DNA of 64,000 nucleotides from Gordonia sputi NBRC 100414 (GCF_000248055.1 NZ_BAFC01000004.1:21985-85984); one strand, 5' to 3'; counted from the first letter of the stretch, positions 44,831-54,523 are shown. Numbers and translations: made by a program. Notes: generated by a model from the sequence alone, not told the origin.

Positions 44831-45520
44831 TCACTCCTCGCCGGAGTCCATGATCTCGGCGACCCGACGCGCGGGTTCGGCCAGTAGTCGGACCAGTGTC
44901 TCGGGGTTCTCGATGTGCTTGGCTGGCGCGGCAATGGTGAGCGCGGCGACCAGCGTCGAAGCTGCTCCCCACACCGGCACCGAGACGCAGCCGAAATTGG
45001 GTATGAACGAACCGATTTGGCTTGCATGCGTCGGTGCCGCGGCGGGATGCCCGGATCCGACGGCGGTCATCAGCCTGCCCGCCGCGGACGCGGTCAGATC
45101 ATGGAGCAGCCGGCCGGGATCACTGAGCGGGTAGTCCGGATCGATGTCCATCAGGCTCAACCGGGCCCGCGACGTGCCCGCGCGGTGGCATCCGAACAAG
45201 TGCACACCGAACCGTAGACCCGCGCGCACCTCGTCGAGAGCGGTACGGAGCTGGTCGGAGACCGGTGGACCGGCCGCGGCGCCGAGCATGCGATCGATTC
45301 TGGCGCCGAGCGCGAAGCCGCCCAGATCGGGCGTACGGACCAAATACTCTTCCTGCGCAAGAAGATTCACGAGACGGTATGTCGCCGACTTCGACAACCC
45401 GAGATGCCGCGACAACTCGACTGCGGTCACACCCGGTCCCATCGTCGCGACCTCTTCAAGGATCTGCAGTGCGTTGAGCACCGATTTCGACGACGAGTCG
45501 CCCCCGAAGGCAGGACTCAT
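44831..45520 (-). CDS. IclR-family transcriptional regulator
   Basis: A 229-residue regulator with an N-terminal winged helix (SVLNALQILEEVATMGPGVTAVELSRHLGLSKSATYRLVNLL) and a C-terminal effector domain (GCVSVPVW, PETLVRLLAEPARRVAEIM). ATG 45520 overlaps the permease stop (ATGA), so it is co-transcribed with the upstream permease and probably controls it and perhaps the divergent amine-oxidase operon. It is convergent with xylB. Confidence 0.87.
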   Translation of the reverse strand: MSPAFGGDSSSKSVLNALQILEEVATMGPGVTAVELSRHLGLSKSATYRLVNLLAQEEYLVRTPDLGGFALGARIDRMLGAAAGPPVSDQLRTALDEVRAGLRFGVHLFGCHRAGTSRARLSLMDIDPDYPLSDPGRLLHDLTASAAGRLMTAVGSGHPAAAPTHASQIGSFIPNFGCVSVPVWGAASTLVAALTIAAPAKHIENPETLVRLLAEPARRVAEIMDSGEE

Positions 45521-47013
45521 CGCGACGGTCCGCCACTGACTGCGGCGTCGGACTCGAGGTGTCCGCTGAACACCTCTGAGCGCATTGGTGTTTCGTGAAT
45601 TCCTATGTGCGCTGTGACCAGTGGCCGAATGCGGCGCAGCGTCGCATAGCCGATTGCCGCTAGCGCCAGCCAAACCAGCGCACCGATGATTCCCGACGCC
45701 CATGTGCCGCCGATGTTCGTCGCGACGAACACCACCAGAATGCCGCCGAATCCGACCGCGGCGAGTCCGGCGATCACCGCCGCCCGTCGTTGTAGTTCAC
45801 CGGTCTTGCGCAGAAAGGCAGGCGCCGCAACGCAGACCAGAACATAGGCGACCATGAATCCGATGGCCGGCGCTGCCGCCATCGAGCCGCGCATGGAACT
45901 CTCCGACGCACCCGCCGCCAGCGATACGACAATCACCGCGACCATCACGAGCAGGCTCACAACCACACCGACGACAGGCGTCTTGAAGCGCGGATGCGTG
46001 TAGCCGAGTCGGCTGGGAAGGACGCCCTCTCGGGCCAGCGACAGCAGAGTTCGGGTCAGCGCCGTCGTACTCGCAAGCGCACACGCCAGAAACGATGCGC
46101 ACACACCGAGATTCACGAGCGGCGCCACCCACGACGCCCCGATACTCGCGGTGAGCACGTCGACGTTTCCCTCGCCGAGCGCCGAGATGCCGTCGAGCAC
46201 GTTCGCTCCGCCCGCCTGTGCCAGTGTCGCGATGAGAACCACGACAGCGCCGAGGGCGAGCGACACATTGATCGCCCGCGGAATGGTTCGCAGCGGACGC
46301 TTCGCTTCGACCGACAGCGTTGCGGCGCTTTCGAATCCGATGATTCCGCATGTCGCGACGGCCACACCCGCAAGGTAGTGCGACCATCCGGTCGGCACCG
46401 CGACTGCTGCACGCACCGACATGTGGTCCCAGTTGCGTGCGACCAACACTCCGACAAGGGTCAACAATCCGGCGACCGCAACAGCCTCGATGATCAGCCC
46501 GACTCGCGCCGAGACTCGTACACCTCGGATCAGAACAACCCCCATGAGCACCGCGATCCCCGCAACTGCAAGACACATCGTCAGCGTCGACGGTGCCCCG
46601 GGGCCGAAAATCCGCAACCCATAAGCTGCGGTCTGCGAGAGCGTGAACATCGCCAGCGACCCGTAGCCGAGGGTCATCGCGGCCGCGGTGGCAGCGCCTG
46701 CGGCGGGGCCGAGTCCCTTGGCCGCGTAGGTGTAGAGGGCGCCCGGAGCAACCACGCGCGAAGCGAAGACACCGAGCGTCGACGCAACCAACGCACAGAG
46801 CACGGTAGCCGTGACGACGCACCACACCAGCGGCGCGTTCGCCTGGCCGAGCAGCATGGGTATCGTTGCGGCTGCAGCGCATGGCGCCATGACGGCCACC
46901 GACTGCGCAACCACATCGGTGAATCCAAGACTTCGACGATCAAGCCCGACCAACTGAGTACGAGCGCCCAGACGAAGTCGCGCGCGAACGCGCTCTCTTG
47001 CTGGTCCCGGCAT
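45517..47013 (-). CDS. APC-superfamily amino acid/amine permease
   Basis: A 498-residue permease with about 12 helices. Family motifs are SLGFTDVVAQSVAVMAPCAAAATIP, ALYTYAAKGLGP, GIIGFESAATLSVEAKRPLRTIPRAI and REGVLPSRLGYTHPRFKTPV. It lies next to an IclR gene and divergent from a second APC permease, which heads the amine-oxidase operon. ATG 47013 is assumed; no strong ribosome site is seen. Confidence 0.85.
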   Translation of the reverse strand: MPGPARERVRARLRLGARTQLVGLDRRSLGFTDVVAQSVAVMAPCAAAATIPMLLGQANAPLVWCVVTATVLCALVASTLGVFASRVVAPGALYTYAAKGLGPAAGAATAAAMTLGYGSLAMFTLSQTAAYGLRIFGPGAPSTLTMCLAVAGIAVLMGVVLIRGVRVSARVGLIIEAVAVAGLLTLVGVLVARNWDHMSVRAAVAVPTGWSHYLAGVAVATCGIIGFESAATLSVEAKRPLRTIPRAINVSLALGAVVVLIATLAQAGGANVLDGISALGEGNVDVLTASIGASWVAPLVNLGVCASFLACALASTTALTRTLLSLAREGVLPSRLGYTHPRFKTPVVGVVVSLLVMVAVIVVSLAAGASESSMRGSMAAAPAIGFMVAYVLVCVAAPAFLRKTGELQRRAAVIAGLAAVGFGGILVVFVATNIGGTWASGIIGALVWLALAAIGYATLRRIRPLVTAHIGIHETPMRSEVFSGHLESDAAVSGGPSR

Positions 47014-47258
47014 AGCGCGGACGCTAACCACAGCGTGTTTCGGCCGTGTTACTCGATGGTGTTGTGGGCGTGACACGCAACGGGTCGCGGCGTCGAGCGT
47101 CGTCCCACGAAGGTGTCCAGACGTGTTACCGCCGGGCAACGGCGCCGCGACGGGGCGGTCAGAACATATATCCACGGGCATCGACGCCCAGTCCTCACGA
47201 CATCTCCCTGCACGATTCCTTGCATGATGTCGCCCGTCGGATCGCAGAAGAGAATCAC

Positions 47259-48722
47259 ATGACATCTATCGACACCGGCGCTGCCACCGCCGGCCAATCA
47301 GGCTCGTCGTCTCGATCCCTGCAGGGGTCGCTCGGCGTAGGAGCCATCGTCTTCATGGTGGTCGCCGCGGCCGCTCCCCTCACCGTCGTCGGCGGTGGCG
47401 TGCCCGTCGCGTTCCTGCTCGGCAATGGCGCAGGCGTGCCGTCGATGTTCGTCATCGCCGCCGTCGTCCTGCTGCTCTTCTCGGTGGGACTGAGCACGAT
47501 GGCCCGCTACATCCCCCGGCCGGGCGCCTTCTTCACCTATGTCGGCTACGGACTCGGCAGGCCTCTCGGACTCGGCACCGCGCATCTGGCGCTGCTGACC
47601 TACACGATGATCCAGGCAGCGGTGTACGGCCTGATCGGTGTGCTGATCTCCTCCGGCGTCTCCGACCTCGGCGGACCGTCGATCGCCTGGTGGGTGTGGG
47701 CACTGGTGATCGCGGCGTTCACCGGCATCCTCGGATACCGGCACATCGAGTTGAGTTCCAAGGTCCTCGGTCTGCTGCTCGTCGCCGAGATCGGGATCGT
47801 GCTGATCCTCGATATCGCCATCATGGCCAAGGGCGGCAACCAGGGACTCTCGATAGCTTCGTTCAAGCCGTCCGAGGTGATGTCGGGTGCACCCGGCATC
47901 GGCCTGATGTTCGCCGTCGCCGGATTCATCGGCTTCGAGGCAACCGCGATCTTCCGCAACGAGGCTCGTGACCCCGACCGCACCATCCCGCGCGCCACCT
48001 ACGTCTCCGTCCTGCTCATCGGCGTCTTCTACGCCTTCTCGTCCTGGGCACTGGTCATGGCGTGGGGACCGGACAACGTGGTCGCCGCTGCCGCCAAGGA
48101 TCCGTCAGGCATGATCATGGCGACGGCGCAGACCTACCTGGGCACCTGGGCGTCGACGACGGTCAACGTCCTGTTGATCACGAGCCTGTTTGCGTGCATC
48201 CTCAGTTTCCACAACGTGATCTCGCGCTACCAGCACTCGATGGCCTCGGCAACGGCGATGCCGTCGAAGCTGGGCACGGTGCACCCGAATCATCTGTCGC
48301 CCCATGTGAGTTCGTTCGTGCAGACCATCACTGCAGGACTGCTCATCGTCGTCTTCGCGGCCCTGGGACTCGATCCCGAACTCGAGGTCTTCGCCTGGTT
48401 CTCCGGTGTCGCAACTCTGGGCATCGTCGTGCTGATGGCGCTGACCTGCCTCGCGGTGCTGGTGTACTTCCGCCGCAACAACATTCAGGCCGGCCTCTGG
48501 CGAGCGGTGATCGCACCGACGCTCGGGTTCATCGGCCTCATCACCATCCTCGTGGCGGTGATCTGGAACTTCCCGACGCTGATCGGTGGTTCGCAGTCGC
48601 TTGCCGACTTCTTCATCGCTCTGGTTGTCGCGGCAGTCGCGCTCGGCGTGGTCCAGGCACTGATCATGCGACGCCGCAACGTCGTTGCCTACGACTCCCT
48701 GACCTCGGCCATCGCGGTCTGA
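47259..48722 (+). CDS. APC-superfamily amino acid/amine permease
   Basis: A 487-residue permease with about 12 helices, starting SLQGSLGVGAIVFMVVAAAAPLTVVGG and including FTYVGYGLGRPLGLG, GFIGFEATAIFRNEARDPDRTIPRATY and MPSKLGTVHPNHLSPHVSS. It is a different subfamily from the divergent permease. First of a plus-strand operon with an ornithine-cyclodeaminase-like gene and a SolA-like oxidase, so it probably imports their amine substrate. Confidence 0.87.
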   Translation: MTSIDTGAATAGQSGSSSRSLQGSLGVGAIVFMVVAAAAPLTVVGGGVPVAFLLGNGAGVPSMFVIAAVVLLLFSVGLSTMARYIPRPGAFFTYVGYGLGRPLGLGTAHLALLTYTMIQAAVYGLIGVLISSGVSDLGGPSIAWWVWALVIAAFTGILGYRHIELSSKVLGLLLVAEIGIVLILDIAIMAKGGNQGLSIASFKPSEVMSGAPGIGLMFAVAGFIGFEATAIFRNEARDPDRTIPRATYVSVLLIGVFYAFSSWALVMAWGPDNVVAAAAKDPSGMIMATAQTYLGTWASTTVNVLLITSLFACILSFHNVISRYQHSMASATAMPSKLGTVHPNHLSPHVSSFVQTITAGLLIVVFAALGLDPELEVFAWFSGVATLGIVVLMALTCLAVLVYFRRNNIQAGLWRAVIAPTLGFIGLITILVAVIWNFPTLIGGSQSLADFFIALVVAAVALGVVQALIMRRRNVVAYDSLTSAIAV

Positions 48723-48755
48723 CCCCCTTCTCTTCAGCACAGAACAGGAAAACCC

Positions 48756-49883
48756 ATGACCTCCATCGACTTTCGCTACCTCTCCGAACCCGACATGATC
48801 GCCGCAGGCGTCACCGACATGGCCGCGTGCGTCGACGCCATGCAGGAAACCTTCGAACTGCTGCATTCCGGCGACTACCGCATGGCGGGCACCAACAGCG
48901 ACTCCCACGGCGCAATGGTCACCTTCCCGGACGAGTCTCCGTTCGAGACCATGCCCAAGAACACGGCGGATCGTCGTTTCATGGCAATGCCCGCCTACCT
49001 CGGTGGCAGCTTCGGGACGAGCGGTATGAAGTGGTACGGCTCCAACATCGCAAACCGCGAGAAGGGCCTGCCAAGGTCGATTCTGATGTTCATGCTCAAC
49101 GACACCGACACGGGCGCACCGCTGGCATTGATGTCGGCAAACGTGTTGTCGGCGTATCGAACCGGAGCTGTGCCCGGCGTCGGCGCACGATTCCTGGCAC
49201 GAGAAGACGCACAGGTCGTCGGCATCGTCGGCCCTGGCGTCATGGCCCGTACATCGCTGGCCGCGTTCATGGCGACATGTCCCAAGATCGACACCGTCAA
49301 GGTGAAGGGCCGCAGCCGCGGCAGCCTCGATACCTTCGCCGGTTGGGTTGCGCAGGAGTACCCGCAATTGACGGTCATCGAGGTCGACGACATCGAGGAT
49401 GCCGTGCGCGACAGCGACATCGTCACCTACTGCACCTCGGGCGAGATCGGCGACCCGTCGACCTATCCCCTCGTGCGCCGCGACTGGCTGAAGCCGGGAG
49501 CGTTCTTGAGCATGCCCGCGAGCTGCGAGATCGACGAGGGGCTCAAGGCGTCCGACGTCCGCAAGGTCGTCGACAATATCGGCCTCTACGACGCATGGTT
49601 CGACGAGACCGAATACCCTTCGCACAACTCGATTCCCATCATCGGCTGCAAGTTCATGGACATGATCCACGACGGCTCGATGCCGCGTGAGGAGCTCGTC
49701 GATCTCGGCGCGGTTGCAGCGGGCGCCGTTGAGGGACGACGCAACGATGACGAGATAGTGATCCTGTCGGTGGGCGGCATGCCCGTCGAAGACGTCGCGT
49801 GGGGCACCGTCGTGTACCGCAACGCGGTGGAGCGTGGCATTGGGACGCCTCTCAACCTGTGGGAAAGCCCGGCGCTGTCATGA
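48756..49883 (+). CDS. Ornithine cyclodeaminase/mu-crystallin family protein
   Basis: A 375-residue NAD(P)-binding protein of the OCD/mu-crystallin family. The dinucleotide motif is VVGIVGPGVMARTS, preceded by SANVLSAYRTGAVPGVGARFLA. Catalytic residues of true ornithine cyclodeaminase are only partly recognisable. OCD-type genes directly before a SolA-like oxidase are, from memory, sometimes labelled tyramine oxidase subunit B; I cannot check that here. It overlaps the oxidase start by 4 bp (ATGA), indicating coupled synthesis. Confidence 0.82.
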   Translation: MTSIDFRYLSEPDMIAAGVTDMAACVDAMQETFELLHSGDYRMAGTNSDSHGAMVTFPDESPFETMPKNTADRRFMAMPAYLGGSFGTSGMKWYGSNIANREKGLPRSILMFMLNDTDTGAPLALMSANVLSAYRTGAVPGVGARFLAREDAQVVGIVGPGVMARTSLAAFMATCPKIDTVKVKGRSRGSLDTFAGWVAQEYPQLTVIEVDDIEDAVRDSDIVTYCTSGEIGDPSTYPLVRRDWLKPGAFLSMPASCEIDEGLKASDVRKVVDNIGLYDAWFDETEYPSHNSIPIIGCKFMDMIHDGSMPREELVDLGAVAAGAVEGRRNDDEIVILSVGGMPVEDVAWGTVVYRNAVERGIGTPLNLWESPALS

Positions 49884-51034
49884 GCGATGTTTCTGTGGCC
49901 GCACACCATTCGGTCATCGTCGTCGGGCTCGGCTCCATCGGATCGATGACGTTGTGGCAGTTGGCAAAGCAGGGTGTCGACGTTCTCGGTATCGAGCAGT
50001 TCGGGAGGGTACACACCGAGGGCGCGTACGCGGGTGAGTCGCGATTGTTCCGCGTCGCAGCGAAGGAGGGTGAGCTGTTCACTCCCGCCCTGCTGCGGTC
50101 ACGCGAGCTGTGGCAGGAACTCGGGGCCGGATACGGACGCGACATCCTGCTGCCCGCAGGCGCACTCAGCGTCGCACCGTCGGATCATCCCGATTTGCAG
50201 CCGACACTCGCGTCGATCGAGCACTTCGACCTGCCGCACGAGATTCTCGACGCTGCGCAGATGCGACTTCGCTTCCCGCAGTTTCACATTGAGGACGACG
50301 ACATCGGCGTGCTCGACCTCCTCGGGGGCGCCATGCGTCCGGAGATGGCCGTTGCCGCCGCCACCGATCAGGCGTTCTCACACGGTGCGTCGGCCGTTTA
50401 CGACACCGAGGTGCTCGACATCGTGGAGACACCGAGCGGCGTTCTCGTGCGTACGAGTCGCGGTGAGTTCACCGCCGACCGCGTCGTCGTGACGGCCGGT
50501 CCATGGACTGCTCAACTGCTTCCCGATCTGCGAGACGTGGTGCAGACGAAGACCTTTGCGCTGACGTGGCTCATGCCGCGCCACGTGGAGCGGTTCACGC
50601 CCGATGTCTTCCCCGGATTCATGCGCGACCTCGACGACGTGCACGCCTTCGGAGTACCGACACTCGACGGCTACAGCATCAAGATCTGCCCACACATCGA
50701 CCTCGACGCATTCGACGACTGGGCCGACCGACCGACGACGCTGAGCCGTGAACAACTCCGTTGGATCGGCGATCAGGCGGCGCGCATGATCCCCGATCTG
50801 ATCCCCGACGTCGTGCGGTGGTCGTTGCATTCGGATTCGTGGACGCCGACCAAGATGCCGATCATCGACAGCGTCGGCGACGGCGTGATCGTGGGAACAG
50901 CGTTCAGCGGCAACGGATTCAAGTTCGCGCCGGTGTGGGGTGAATGCCTGGCCGCGCTTGCGACCGGCGGCCGGAACCCGTTTGGCGACGACGCGTTCAG
51001 CGTCGCGGGGCATCGGGCGGTGGCGTTGGCGTGA
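49880..51034 (+). CDS. SolA-like FAD-dependent amine oxidase (sarcosine/N-methyltryptophan oxidase family)
   Basis: A 384-residue oxidase of the monomeric sarcosine oxidase family: FAD loop VIVVGLGSIGSMTLWQLAKQG, GESRLFRVA, VVTAGPWTAQLLPDL, and C-terminal GTAFSGNGFKFAP. Family members usually bind FAD through a Cys about 30 residues before this last motif. Here that stretch is WSLHSDSWTPTKMP with no Cys, so covalent flavin attachment looks absent. The substrate is probably a secondary or primary amine imported by the permease two genes upstream. Confidence 0.85.
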   Translation: MSDVSVAAHHSVIVVGLGSIGSMTLWQLAKQGVDVLGIEQFGRVHTEGAYAGESRLFRVAAKEGELFTPALLRSRELWQELGAGYGRDILLPAGALSVAPSDHPDLQPTLASIEHFDLPHEILDAAQMRLRFPQFHIEDDDIGVLDLLGGAMRPEMAVAAATDQAFSHGASAVYDTEVLDIVETPSGVLVRTSRGEFTADRVVVTAGPWTAQLLPDLRDVVQTKTFALTWLMPRHVERFTPDVFPGFMRDLDDVHAFGVPTLDGYSIKICPHIDLDAFDDWADRPTTLSREQLRWIGDQAARMIPDLIPDVVRWSLHSDSWTPTKMPIIDSVGDGVIVGTAFSGNGFKFAPVWGECLAALATGGRNPFGDDAFSVAGHRAVALA

Positions 51035-51503
51035 GCGTGTCAGGGCCAGGTCCCACAAACGACATTCGGCATCGACACTTCCCGCTCGAGCCGGCGCACT
51101 ACCGTGACCCCCGGGCCTGCCGATCGCTCTGTCGAGGTGTCGGTAGTTGTGGTGGAGATGTTGTGTCGCAATAGTTGTGCCGCATCACGGGCGGGCTTGC
51201 CGTGCGGGATGCCTTCTTTTGCGGTGGTATGGCCGCCGACTGGAGAAGGCGCCGGCCAAGGCCATGGTGTCGAGCGCGTCGACATGCCTGTCAGTACCCA
51301 CCTGTGCTCCTGTTCCGGCGGTGGCGTGTTCGGGGAGCGTTCGGGCTCTTTCGGATTGACGCGGCTCGAAGGGCCAGTGGGTGGCGACGGACAGTGAACA
51401 GCGTTCATAGGCGATTCGTAGTGCGGTTGGGTTGAGATGCGGCGCAGACTTGCGGCGGGTACGGGAGTGCTATGTCGTTGAGTCAGGCCGCGAGCTACTC
51501 AGC
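51035..51503. other. 469 bp without a supported gene
   Basis: This lies between the convergent SolA-like and CHAT genes. Codon-like bias is absent, and no inverted-repeat ends, tRNA or transposase motif were found. It marks the left edge of the accessory region. Confidence 0.5.
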
Positions 51504-54014
51504 TCATTGACGCGCGAGGATAGTGAAGCTCGCCCAGTCGTAGAATGATGCGAATGGCTGATAGTCAGAGCTTCGGCCGAGCACAGACGACGGGAGGCCG
51601 ACAGTACCCTCGGATTCATCTATTAGACGCCGAATCTCATCTAGTGACACGCGTCGGATCCACTCCTGCGAGTTCCAGAAAGCGGCGATCCATGCGGATG
51701 CATCTCTCTTATCGTGCGCCGCAAGTTGTCTGTATAAATTCTGAGTAAAGCAGTAGGCTGCCAAGTCACCTACAGGCCAGGAAGTACCGATTGAAACTTG
51801 GCCACCAGCGTATAGAAACGCACTTTGAATGCTGAGGAATTCGTCTTGTGCCTGAAAGTTATGTGCAGCGCCAGACTGACATGAGCTGAGAACACAAAAA
51901 GCTGGCCGAGGCCCACTTTGCAAGATGTCCGATGCGGCCATTTTCCCGCCATAAAGTATCATGCTGGACTTGCTTGGATCTATGTCGGCGTACGAGTGCC
52001 CACTAAAGTGAAGTACCGTACCCGGCCCATCTTCAAGATTTTGCAGATCAACTGCGGTCGCGGAGACCGACGCAATCTCAAAGTAGCGGGCAATCGCTCC
52101 GAGATCAAGAGCAGCGAATGGGAGGCTTTCGTAGCCTGGAACGGCATCCGCAGATGCCACCATGACTGGCTCGCTCATTACCACTGGAGAATCGGTGCCC
52201 GCAGCAAGCGTGCGGGAAGGAGCGATCGCTGTTCGCATTTGGGCCCCAAGCACCAATCCATCCGCCGTTTCTATCGACGCCACAGGAAACGCTTGGAAAT
52301 ATCCTCCAGGACATATTCTGATATTGACCCCCGTTGCATTCTCCATAATGAAGTCCGCCACCGGTGTCAATTCTTTTGCGATAGTTGTTGCAGCGGCAGC
52401 TGCATCCGTCCTGTTGCCCGCTTGCTGCGCTGCAATAAGACCATAATCGACGACACCACTAAACAGGACCGCCAAGGTGCGACCGGAAAGGGTAGGAAAG
52501 GTGCGCCCGAAGTAGCATTTGGCGCCATCGAGTGTCTCGTTGAGACCAATGACAACTGTTGCAGCCGGGCTGTGTGTTAGATGCACCCACGAGCAAGAAG
52601 AATTACTCCGAGTTCCCTTAGCGATAGATACATCCATGATTTGCATAGTCCTTGTCGAGATAAGACCACGGGTCAACTCGAGTACCTCGAAAGCGACCTC
52701 ATACTCCGAGAAATTTGCAAGCCTGCATGCAAGAAAGCGAAATGTTGTGTCGTTCGACCTCAGCAGACGTTCAATATCGTTACTAGCCCATCCACGTCGC
52801 AACGTCGTGATACACGCGGCGATCCTCCTCAGAATTTCTGTGTAATCATCACGCGCCGGGTCGTCGGGTTCTAGCGCAATCATGCTCCTCGCCCACTCGA
52901 AGTACACGTGGTGGTCTTCAGCCACCCACACGAGCTTGAGGGCTTCAACGGCGTCTTCGTCGACAGACCAGGTGTTCAAGTAAGTGCTGGCCAGGAGGTG
53001 GCGCTCCCAAAGTAGTCGAGCCTTGCTGAGACCGGAAGCCGAACTGATCGCCGTGGACAGTGCGTCGAGGGCGCGCTCGTACAGACGCTCATGCACGTTC
53101 ACGCTAATATGGGGCGTGGCCCACCCAGGGGCGGATGACATTCCGTACGCGGCAGGGTTGCTAGTGATCGCAGATGCAAAGTCGACCGGGTTAGCGTCAA
53201 ACCGTTGCCTTAGCCATTCTGGAACATCGTGGCGGTGAGAAAGTAGAATTTTCAGACCTTCACGAGATCGAAGTCCGCGAATCCGGCCACGAACAATCTG
53301 ACTGCGATTTAGGGGTAGCGTCGAAGCCAAACCGATTGGAGCTTCTTCCAACTTGTCGAACTCTTTGGATGCGCGATCCAGTAGTCGATCTGCCTGTTTC
53401 AACAGTTCCTCGTTGTCGGAGTCGGCTTCCGCGATGAGCCGAAGGCATAGGGCCAAATTGAATCGGCTGAAGGCGATATCGGACGGGCGATTCTTCAATT
53501 CGACCGAGCGTTCGAGCAGAACCCGGGCCTTTTCCAACAAAATCTGGTCAGCGGCCGACATCTCAAGGATGCATAAAGCAGCGTTGGCGGCTTCTGCCCC
53601 AGATTCGCTTCGCTTTCCCTGCGCAGCGTAGCGAGTGGATACCTCCTCCAATACTTCGTACGCTTTGCGGCGCGCCTCGTCTCGGTTTGGCACAATCACT
53701 GCTCTCAGCACTTGTCCACAACGAGCTTGGCTGTTCGTGATCTCAGCGTCGTCTATTGCGTATCGACGTGCGATGCCGCGGCACGCCCCGTAGTTCTTCA
53801 TAGCGCGTACCGCATCGGCAAAGGCCAAGGCGCCACCTCTGACCGTCCGGTCTGCGATCGTCAAGAGGTTCCCACCGGCCTCCATCGCGGCATCCTTTGT
53901 AGGAAACTCCCGTTCGAAGAATCTATTCTCAGCTTCGTCGGCGGCGGCGAGCAGCTGCTGGATCAAAGCCGCGGTGACAGAAGTTCCACCTTGGGGAGCT
54001 TGGATGGAGGACAC
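51504..54014 (-). CDS. TPR/helical-repeat CHAT-domain caspase-like protease
   Basis: An 836-residue protein. The first 450 residues are helical and repeat-like (charged amphipathic helices with ALCILEM, FNLALCLRLIAEA). The last 340 form a CHAT peptidase: His673 in VLHFSGHSYAD and Cys712 in FCVLSSCQSGAAH are the catalytic dyad, followed by GTSWPVGD. CHAT proteases act as effectors in bacterial defence and cell-death systems. The gene is clearly lower in G+C than its neighbours, with many AT-ending codons, which suggests transfer. The GTG at 54014 lies within a perfect 16-bp palindrome and lacks a close ribosome site; an in-frame GTG 12 codons on is an alternative. Confidence 0.85.
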   Translation of the reverse strand: MSSIQAPQGGTSVTAALIQQLLAAADEAENRFFEREFPTKDAAMEAGGNLLTIADRTVRGGALAFADAVRAMKNYGACRGIARRYAIDDAEITNSQARCGQVLRAVIVPNRDEARRKAYEVLEEVSTRYAAQGKRSESGAEAANAALCILEMSAADQILLEKARVLLERSVELKNRPSDIAFSRFNLALCLRLIAEADSDNEELLKQADRLLDRASKEFDKLEEAPIGLASTLPLNRSQIVRGRIRGLRSREGLKILLSHRHDVPEWLRQRFDANPVDFASAITSNPAAYGMSSAPGWATPHISVNVHERLYERALDALSTAISSASGLSKARLLWERHLLASTYLNTWSVDEDAVEALKLVWVAEDHHVYFEWARSMIALEPDDPARDDYTEILRRIAACITTLRRGWASNDIERLLRSNDTTFRFLACRLANFSEYEVAFEVLELTRGLISTRTMQIMDVSIAKGTRSNSSCSWVHLTHSPAATVVIGLNETLDGAKCYFGRTFPTLSGRTLAVLFSGVVDYGLIAAQQAGNRTDAAAAATTIAKELTPVADFIMENATGVNIRICPGGYFQAFPVASIETADGLVLGAQMRTAIAPSRTLAAGTDSPVVMSEPVMVASADAVPGYESLPFAALDLGAIARYFEIASVSATAVDLQNLEDGPGTVLHFSGHSYADIDPSKSSMILYGGKMAASDILQSGPRPAFCVLSSCQSGAAHNFQAQDEFLSIQSAFLYAGGQVSIGTSWPVGDLAAYCFTQNLYRQLAAHDKRDASAWIAAFWNSQEWIRRVSLDEIRRLIDESEGTVGLPSSVLGRSSDYQPFASFYDWASFTILARQ

Positions 54015-54026
54015 TGTTGACAGTGT
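54011..54026. promoter_or_regulatory. Perfect palindrome over the CHAT gene start
   Basis: ACACTGT-TG-ACAGTGT is perfect over 7-bp arms and covers the GTG start codon (54012-54014). A repressor bound here would block transcription or initiation. The nearest DNA-binding gene is the damaged HTH reading frame immediately upstream. Confidence 0.6.
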
Positions 54027-54041
54027 ACAACCCTCGCCCGT

Positions 54042-54523
54042 TCAAACTTCTCTCATCAATTCTGGCGAACGGTCGATTCTCCGTACGTTCGCAGCATAAG
54101 ATGCGCCGCCTCGTGCTCGCCGAGGAATTCCTACAGCGACGAGCCTCCGCAAGACTACGGTAAGCGAAATTCCATAAAGCTCCCCGATCTCGACAGGAGT
54201 CAGTCGGGACTGTTCGTAGAGCGCCTGGAGCGTCGCTGTCGGAATGTGAAATTTAGGACGCCCGTGGGGTCCTACTCGGAATCCGCAGGCGCTCATCAGC
54301 GCGACAATCTTCGTTCTGCGGATCCCCTCGGCCTTTGCAACCTGAGTAGCGGATTCCCGTCCTCCGCATACTCGCGCAACCTGTCACTGGTGAGCAGTCT
54401 CTGGGTTCCTAACGTGCGATTGACCCCATTCCGCACGGAGAGCGATGTGACTGGATGCTCAAGGAGATGCAAGCATGGGGAGGGTTGTCGGACATCGAGG
54501 GCTGCCATACTCGTCAGAATCAT
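54042..54523 (-). pseudogene. Broken helix-turn-helix protein gene (probable frameshift)
   Basis: The 3' part (54042-54296) encodes 84 residues with an HTH (RLTPVEIGELYGISLTVVLRRL). The same frame stays open about 90 bp further upstream without a start codon and reads SATQVAKAEGIRRTKIVALM, a second HTH-like stretch. A different frame further upstream (54296-54523) reads RLLTSDRLREYAEDGN, which joins naturally to it near 54350. The simplest reading is one two-HTH protein interrupted by a frameshift; sequencing error or a chance frame are alternatives. It may have been the regulator of the CHAT gene. Confidence 0.4.

Noticed and set aside
51035..51503. Insertion-sequence remnant at the left edge of the defence island
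   Set aside because: No terminal inverted repeats, target duplication or transposase motif could be found in any frame.
54296..54523. Independent 75-residue protein upstream of the small HTH frame
   Set aside because: Only its middle looks protein-like, and that part joins to the neighbouring frame, so it is treated as part of one broken gene rather than a separate one.
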